Shown here: positions 59,301 to 64,000 of the stretch, in pieces | How the letters are laid out: each line of letters starts with the position of its first letter | Position numbering within the stretch: the stretch's first letter is position 1 | Assembly (NCBI GenBank): GCA_947568835.1 | Contig: OX387602.1 | Span: forward strand, 7,596,570 to 7,660,569 | DNA from: Protonemura montana | Taxonomy: Eukaryota > Arthropoda > Insecta > Plecoptera > Nemouridae | Length of the DNA: 64,000 bases | Direction of reading: 5' to 3' | Notes under the pieces: generated by a model | What the model saw: only the letters and a program-made list of their open reading frames with translations | Databases searched by the model: none | Told to the model about the DNA's origin: nothing | Position numbers and translations under genes: made by a program

Positions 59301-60907
59301 CAACACGCATCTCCGAATAACCATCTGAAACATGATACAGTTTGGCATGTTATGAATAATGAGGTGTACGGAAAATGTACAAATTTTTTCCTTGTTTAGA
59401 GGCGCAAGGAGTTTGCAGTATTTGAATCGTGTTGGGTTTTTTTAAAACAGCAGAGGTGGTGTCGAAAGGCTTATAAAAGACTGGGGATGAAGGCGCAGCT
59501 CAGTTTTCTTTGAGTTGAAGTTTTTTGAAGTTTTTTTTTTTAAGGTACATCCTCGTGTGCATCCTTATGATTTACATTTTTAAATAAATAGTTCATGTTG
59601 GCGCACATTTCTGAAAAAGAATTTCGAAAAATAACGTGTTTACATTTCCAATCGAAGCCGTATTGACTCAACGAAACGCCGCATTTACCTCACCTCGATA
59701 ACTCGATCAATCTGTCAGAAATGATCTTAGATCGCCTCACCGTTTTATTTTCATCGATGAGTGACTTTACCCTATAAAAAGTAAATTTTGTAAACGATGT
59801 TTCAAATTTAAAAAATGCACTCTGCACTAAACTCGCATTTTCTCAACGATTCGCAGATTAAACAAGAAATGTATTGGCAAAGTGCGTACTTATCATTGGT
59901 CCGGTCAGATCAGATGAAAATATTTGGAATAAACTTTATGACGAATAAGTATTATATTTCAGTCTCAGTTTAGCTGCACTTATAGTGCTTCGGAAATTCG
60001 AAAACTTCGGAAACTTCCCAAATTTAACTTTCCCAGTTCCCACAACACCCATGTGATGGCGAGGTGAAGTGGTGGTGTTATATCGCTAAAGCATCACCAA
60101 CGTTCCATTGCAGCTTACCCAAGCTTCAGCGTCAATTCAAAGCATGTTCGTGATTTCAACATATATACCTGCCCGCCAGCAGCGAAGCGGCCGCAAAGGG
60201 AAAGCCTCCCAGCAACGTTCGCCCGAGACAGGCGACAGAGAGGTTCAGCAGGATTATCATCGTATGCTCTGTCAGGTGGTGAGACAGCATGATCGTCGAC
60301 ATGAGCCACCCATTGACGGCTGCCCCAAATACTCCTGTACGAACGAATGCCATCCGACAATACGTCAGCTTTGTATTGCAAGGAACACGACGCGAAGTTG
60401 GACACAATTCAAGAGCGGTGAACCGGAGCAGTTGGCCGGGCACTACTCGGAAAGACCAAATTCTTTCGCGCAAAAAAGTTCTTTTTTGCAAATTCTCAGA
60501 ACGTTATTATTGGCGGGTATTTTTGTTTTGTTTGGTGTTTGCGTGTGTGTTAGGAGATGGGGGGGGGGGGGGGGGGGAGGCTGAACCTAGCCTTGCATTT
60601 GTGTTATTGTTTGTATTCGCTTTTACTAGTTTCTTTTATTGAGTTACTATCCCTGCAACAGTGTGGATGGATTTGAGGAGTTCTTGACAAGCATGGATTA
60701 CGGATCGAGTATCTCAGTAAAACTGCATGGATATCGGTATTTCAGAAAGGGTGTGGAGGCTATACACAAAAAAAAATATCATTAAGTGTTTGGTAACTAG
60801 ACCAAAATCTTACCAGTAACGACAAGAGTAGATCCCAGCCATGTCCGATGAAATGCGTCCAGTGACGGTAGAGCACATTCTGCTGCATCTTGACTCAGTC
60901 CATTCAT
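56197..60907 (-). CDS. Opsin-family receptor lacking the retinal lysine (gluopsin-like)
   Basis: Eight exons in transcript order: 60907-60814, 60334-60169, 59324-59197, 59122-59026, 57459-57337, 57181-57085, 56717-56559, 56355-56197. The CDS is 1023 nt, 340 residues, phases all consistent. It is a seven-span receptor of the opsin family. Family marks: N39 (N1.50); GRWLFGD before TM3 with C95, paired with C172; APPLF then GRYD...GVSCDLDW in loop 2; LLWTP in TM6 (W248, P250). The YD....G..C.LD(W/Y) loop-2 pattern is closest to RGR opsins and retinochromes. Departures: no lysine in TM6-TM7, with E288 aligning to bovine K296 when counted back from Y298; C67 in place of D2.50; ERL (119-121) for (D/E)RY; PVLVY for NPxxY; D166 at the E181 site. 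The tail is short and very basic. The published gluopsin clade (insect opsins with Glu for Lys, near RGR/retinochrome, with derived NPxxY) fits well. Ligand and signalling are unknown. Confidence 0.9.
56356..56558 (-). other. Opsin-like intron 7
   Basis: 203 bp, GTAAGG to TTCCAG. It interrupts TM7 directly after the glutamate codon. Confidence 0.9.
56559..56717 (-). CDS. Opsin-like exon 7: TM6, loop 3, TM7 first half
   Basis: Acceptor ATTTTCTAG, donor TCGGAA|GTAAGG, both phase 0. It encodes LVSAMFLLWTPTVVATLW (TM6) and VLSLPTSLIVMAPLSSE (TM7 start), the last codon being the glutamate at the lysine site. Confidence 0.95.
56718..57084 (-). other. Opsin-like intron 6
   Basis: 367 bp. No other feature seen. 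Confidence 0.85.
57085..57181 (-). CDS. Opsin-like exon 6: cytosolic loop 3
   Basis: Acceptor TTTTTTCGTAG, donor AACAGG|GTAAAT. It encodes LVCVWRAASGGRTQ and LNEDGIIQVDQNTLNR, short compared with the long loop 3 of insect visual opsins. Confidence 0.9.
57337..57459 (-). CDS. Opsin-like exon 5: extracellular loop 2 and TM5
   Basis: Acceptor CCAATACAG. It encodes RYDCDDVGVSCDLDW with the disulfide cysteine C172, then LGFNLSLLLIGYLLPTLIT (TM5). Of the two nearby donors, CAC|GTACGT keeps phase into exon 6. Confidence 0.95.
57460..59025 (-). other. Opsin-like intron 4, carrying a TIR element
   Basis: 1.57 kb. Contains the inverted-repeat-bounded segment 58025-58550. The minus-strand donor is GTACAG. 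Confidence 0.8.
58025..58550. mobile_element. Putative non-autonomous DNA element with 14-bp TIRs
   Basis: GATGAGCGTAGCGA at 58025 recurs as its exact complement ending at 58550. The interior contains TGCACCGATTTGGACCAAAT, a type of sequence often seen in interspersed invertebrate repeats. No transposase and no clear target-site duplication, so the class is unassigned. Confidence 0.5.
59026..59122 (-). CDS. Opsin-like exon 4: TM4
   Basis: Acceptor CCTGTGGCAG, donor GGAAG|GTACAG. It encodes GRRLSVSVYVWSVVACWLAA and ILWSAPPLFSVG. The W and the PP pair are hallmarks of opsin TM4. Confidence 0.95.
59197..59324 (-). CDS. Opsin-like exon 3: TM3
   Basis: Acceptor CATGTTTCAG, donor CCTAG|GTAAGG. 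It encodes RWLFGDACCQLFAF with C95 at the disulfide site, then TLTLLSVERLVIRLHSN, where ERL replaces ERY. A 74-bp intron follows. Confidence 0.95.
59325..60168 (-). other. Opsin-like intron 2
   Basis: 844 bp. It contains a plus-strand TATA/initiator-like pair at 59472-59505 and AT-rich filler. Confidence 0.75.
59472..59505 (+). promoter_or_regulatory. TATA + initiator-like pair, antisense to the opsin-like gene
   Basis: TATAAAAG sits at 59472-59479 and the initiator TCAGTT at 59500-59505, with 30 bases from the first T to the initiator A: canonical arthropod core-promoter spacing. No ORF follows. Could be chance or drive an antisense noncoding transcript. Confidence 0.25.
60169..60334 (-). 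CDS. Opsin-like exon 2: TM1 end and TM2
   Basis: Acceptor TCGTACAG, donor GGCAG|GTATAT. It encodes GVFGAAVNGWLMSTIMLS (N39) and IILLNLSVACLGRTLLGGFP. An alternative acceptor 26 bp upstream would place CR and VR inside TM1 and is rejected. Confidence 0.9.
60335..60813 (-). other. Opsin-like intron 1
   Basis: 479 bp, containing a 19-base G run (60559-60577, poly-C on the gene strand). Confidence 0.8.
60559..60577. repeat. Poly-G tract (19 G)
   Basis: Uninterrupted G run on the plus strand inside opsin-like intron 1. On the gene strand it is a pyrimidine run upstream of exon 2. Confidence 0.9.
60814..60907 (-). CDS. Opsin-like exon 1: N-terminus and TM1 start
   Basis: Start ATG at 60907, donor ACTG|GTAAGA. 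It encodes MNGLSQDAAECALPSLDAF, then TWLGSTLVVTG, which joins exon 2 to form a clean TM1. Another frame (MQQNV...) is open here but does not make a membrane span after splicing. No N-glycosylation sequon in the N-terminus. Confidence 0.85.
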
Positions 60908-61722
60908 CGTATGGTTTCTTACCGAATAAGATGCTTACACATTCATTGTGTTTATTGACTAGTTGGTCAAAACGCATCAAAAAGACTGTTACATAACTAA
61001 CCAAGCACAACCAGATTTATTTTCGTTAAAGTATAACAGAGTAAATATCAACTATAGAAGCAAGTGTTGCACGTGAAAGGTTTTGTCGCAGAATAATGGT
61101 CAGAGTAAAGAGTACAATGTAATGGCCTGTGAATACAAGATACATGATCCTAGCCAGACTATTGCAATGCCGTGCATGCTATATGAAACCGTTGGCAAGT
61201 GCTCATTGTTCGTGACAAAGGAGCCTGCAGACACCGGCATTGAATTTCATATTGCACCTTCCCACAAACAAAAAACTGTTGCGTTCACCTGCGTCAGTGG
61301 CAATTCTGGTGCACCGTGAATTCTGGTTTGCGATGGACGTTTACAGGAAATATTCTGTTTACATTTGGTGTTGTTTGATAGTGGGATTTTGGGAAACAAC
61401 AAAATAAAAATGTAGGACTCTTCAGTTATAATTTTTTTTGTGCCTTACAAAGTTTTTTTTTTTTCTGGAGAGGTTGTGAATGGGGTTTTGATAGGAAGAC
61501 TCCCTTCTTTTTGGATACATTTTGTTTCTTATTGTATTCTAATAGTGAGAGTCTGAATTTATAACTAATTGCCTTATTAGAATATTTTAGAGGTATACAT
61601 CTTTCAATCAGACTCGAAATCTTTGCGAAGACTATTTTCTGAAGACCTTCACCTTCATTCTCTTCTCTCTTATTACCATTTCACCTCATCGTTTTGCCAG
61701 TGACGTTAATTTTCGCTCAAGA
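60908..61722. other. Spacer between SMYD-like and opsin-like genes
   Basis: 815 bp in which the SMYD 3' end and the opsin promoter must both lie. No clear TATA box or polyadenylation signal in the expected orientation. A plus-strand 78-codon frame (61083-61319) has no recognisable domain. Confidence 0.6.
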
Positions 61723-61842
61723 TTATTGACAAATGTTTCTTGAGCGTCCAAGTCGAATCCAAATGTCTGGCGGCGCCGTGACGTCGTTCTCAAACATCGA
61801 CGCCGCTTCTTCAATCGTAGCTTTCGTTTCGTCGTCCACTTG
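61723..61842 (-). CDS. SMYD-like exon E (last): C-terminus
   Basis: Acceptor CGATTTCCAG, phase 0. It encodes QVDDETKATIEEAASMF, then PPDIWIRLGRSRNICQ. The stop TAA is at 61725-61723. Confidence 0.85.
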   Translation of the reverse strand, partial: QVDDETKATIEEAASMFENDVTAPPDIWIRLGRSRNICQ

Positions 61843-63977
61843 CTGGAAATCGTTCAAAGATAAAGAGTTAATTTCGTTTCCAAAGAGAAAAGTTAAATTA
61901 AAGTAAACAAATTGAGAATCGCAATCAAGTTTAAAAGTAATTAAAAGTAAACATTACATCCGAAGAGTTTTGTCTTCGTCGTAGCTTCTCGACCAACGTG
62001 CAGTGGAGTTCGAAGAGGATAAGACCTGCGAAAGTATAAAGTCTTTCAGTTTTCTTGATTCTCGCGAATTGTTGGTTTTTTTGTATCCGTGATTATCATT
62101 CATGGACCGTCTCACCTCTCAGCCGACACTGGCCTGCTTCCAATAGCTCCAGCAAGTGCAGAAGTTCCCGGCAAATTGATTCTTTTGTCTCCAAATTAGC
62201 ATCGGAGAGCTCTAAAATTTAATCTGAATTTAGATGTCGAATTTTAGCGGTCTGTTAAGCTCATAAACGTAAAAGATTTTCGTTTCCGGCCATCAACCCG
62301 TTCTGTTTAGTTAGCCACACAATTTGTTGTAAAAAAGCATAATTATAAATTAAAATATGTTGCATAGTTACTAAGATTTGTATGCTAGATTTCACAGAAG
62401 AAACTTCAACTCATACGACTAAGAATAAATCAAAAAATTTGCGAAAATGTTGATCGCTTGCCCTGTGAATTGTGATAAAACTGTTAACTGTTGTTCTGCA
62501 CATTCGTATGACAGAAGTAGTGCATTGATTCCAAAAATAGCCACACAGATTTATTTTATTTGTGTGACAATTAAGTAAATTTATTGTGACTCTTCCCTGA
62601 CTGTGTAGTATTCGAATAAGCCAGCACAGCTTGCTGATTGTTTTTCTAATATTAGAACAGAAAATTTGGCCAACAAAGCATGATTTCTCAAAAAGACCGG
62701 TCGGGTCTACATTCTTGAGAAAATACCCGTGAAACTGCTGCTGGCATTTCGACTGTGGCCAAAACTGCATTTTTCTAGGTTGCAAGATTTTCAGAAAACG
62801 TTGGCACTGTCTGAGATGTGCACGTCAACGCGTGCGTTTGCATTTCATCCGACAATCGGTGTGATGACACCGGTGGTCCAATTAATGTTAGTTTCAAGAG
62901 CTGCCTTTTTCTAGCGCCATAGCTTAGAACGCTCGACACGCAAGCGAAGCGATATAATTAATCTTGTCTGTAATTGAAGTAATAATATCCTCATTATCCA
63001 TCTCACTTACGCTGGTGATCATCCAAGCTCTTTGTGCAATCTTTTACCAGTGGGTCGTCTGTTAAGATTATTTAAAGCATGTTAAGGTGTATTTATAAAC
63101 TGGCTACTGCAGGTACATGTGATATATAATTCAGCTCATTTATAAATTATAATTAAGTTCACTGGGAAATCAATACATTGACGCCAAAATGTTAAATACT
63201 GAACAACTTTCCAGGTTAAATTGAACGATGTCTTTTTAAACTGTATATCGAACTCTGTCCACTGGAGATGTTTTGTTTAAAAATGTAGGTACCTTCTTAT
63301 CTCTATTAAGATTTGTAAATGTCTCTTAAAATTCTTCTTCAAAATCAAGTTGAGAAGCGTTTCTCGATAGACTATTCCATAAATGCAATGCCCGCTCTTG
63401 GAACTCACCTTGCCATTTATACCCTTGCTGATGACCATAGATCCAGACCAGACAGCTCTTCAATTCGACAATGACCTGATTGGACGTGACAAAAAGCCGC
63501 TGATGTCCACGTAGGAACGCGGCCACGTGTACAGGGTCATCGCATTTCACTACCCTCAGCATTGTGCCAAGGCCACTCTGAATGAGCCGCACTTCCTTCT
63601 GGGGTACCCTCAACCCGCAGCGATCGCAAGCCCACTTGCTGGTGACCTTCAAGGGGTCCTCGCTCAGCAGCGAGCCAGGACATCCGCTAATAGCGCACTT
63701 CAGGGCACACAGACAAGTACCGCCTTCCTAACAGGGGAATGGCAGCCGTGTTAAGAAATTGCATTTTCTTTTTTTTGTGGGATATTTTGTACAAATTTTT
63801 ATATTTGTTTTGTCTAACCCTTGGATCGCGGCATCGGGAACAGAAGCAAAAGAAGTGTTTGGTTTTGGAAAGATGATGGCGACGTGCAGAAGTGCCCCAT
63901 AAGATGGCAAAGTATGACGTCGTGATTTCTGTGCCCTGAGGAATCGGCACCGACGCCTTGACTGTCATCCTGAAGTC
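61723..63977 (-). CDS. SET/MYND (SMYD, SmydA-like) protein, 3' part (5' end outside window)
   Basis: Five exons in transcript order: 63977-63819, 63727-63409, 62211-62116, 62025-61958, 61842-61723, giving the last 253 residues with consistent phases. Upstream exons lie past the right edge (63978-64000 is intron ending TTTCAG). SMYD proteins are SET-domain lysine methyltransferases with an inserted MYND zinc finger. Here the end of the SET fold is seen (VKASVPIPQGTEITTSYF, with the conserved catalytic-site Tyr). It is followed by the post-SET zinc cluster CFCSRCRDP, a second Cys set (GTCLCALKC, SGC, KWACDRCG) and a helical C-terminal region. This matches insect SmydA-8/SMYD4-like proteins. Substrate cannot be inferred; several arthropod SMYDA proteins have unproven activity. 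The N-terminal SET half and MYND finger are not visible. Confidence 0.9.
61958..62025 (-). CDS. SMYD-like exon D
   Basis: Acceptor CTTTCGCAG, donor TCGGAT|GTAATG. It encodes GLILFELHCTLVEKLRRRQ; the preceding RG plus LILFELH matches the RGLLLYELH-type helix of SmydA proteins. Confidence 0.85.
62116..62211 (-). CDS. SMYD-like exon C
   Basis: Acceptor AAATTTTAG, donor GAGAG|GTGAGA. It encodes LSDANLETKESICRELLHLL, then EAGQCRLRG, a helical C-terminal SMYD segment. Confidence 0.85.
62212..63408 (-). other. SMYD-like intron between exons B and C
   Basis: 1.2 kb of AT-rich sequence. A 124-codon minus-strand frame at 62411-62785 shows no family features. Confidence 0.75.
63409..63727 (-). CDS. 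SMYD-like exon B: zinc-binding region
   Basis: Acceptor CCCTGTTAG, donor CAAG|GTGAGT. It encodes GTCLCALKCAISGCPG, KWACDRCGLRVPQKEV and ELKSCLVWIYGHQQGYKWQ. Seven cysteines suit post-SET zinc binding. Confidence 0.9.
63819..63977 (-). CDS. SMYD-like exon A: end of SET domain and post-SET
   Basis: Acceptor CTCATTTCAG, donor CCAAGG|GTTAGA, phase 0 on both sides. It encodes DFRMTVKASVPIPQGTEITT, SYFAILWGTSARRHHL and FFCFCSRCRDP. Confidence 0.9.
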
Positions 63978-64000
63978 CTGAAATGAGCGAGAGCGCAAAT

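Noticed and set aside
60814..60885. Alternative opsin start MQQNVLYRHW with the acceptor 26 bp upstream of exon 2
   Set aside because: Phases would also fit, but TM1 would then contain charged CRM and FVRT. The chosen frame gives STLVVTGVFGAAVNGWLM, a proper TM1.

Overview
The window looks like nuclear DNA from an arthropod, most likely an insect. It is AT-rich, its genes are split by GT-AG introns of 74 bp to about 14.6 kb, and it carries DNA-transposon remnants and simple repeats. I read gene structures directly, joining exons only where splice dinucleotides, reading phase and protein family features agreed. Species and chromosome cannot be told from the sequence.

Layout: (1) Positions 1-30681, minus strand: a secreted C-type-lectin-domain protein in six exons. 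It has a signal peptide, one lectin-like domain, a small four-cysteine module and a long Ser/Thr-rich acidic region that runs off the left edge. Its first intron is about 14.6 kb. (2) Positions 30682-40762: about 10 kb with no gene I can confirm, but two short plus-strand reading frames that begin like signal peptides or signal anchors. (3) Positions 40763-55092, plus strand: a complete nine-exon monocarboxylate transporter (SLC16/MCT family), 635 residues, with upstream ORFs in its leader and a 405-bp PIF/Harbinger-like MITE in intron 3. (4) Positions 56197-60907, minus strand: a complete eight-exon opsin-family receptor, 340 residues, resembling the RGR/retinochrome side of the family. It lacks the retinal-binding lysine and has glutamate there, as described for 'gluopsins'. 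(5) Positions 61723-63977, minus strand: the 3' part (five exons) of a SET/MYND (SMYD, SmydA-like) protein whose 5' part lies beyond the right edge.

The transporter and the opsin converge tail to tail. Their polyadenylation signals lie only a few bases apart, so their transcripts probably overlap. The opsin and SMYD genes are in tandem, about 0.8 kb apart. Nothing suggests that the four genes share a pathway; this is ordinary animal gene neighbourhood rather than an operon. The most interesting item is the lysine-less opsin, which also has altered D2.50, (D/E)RY and NPxxY motifs.
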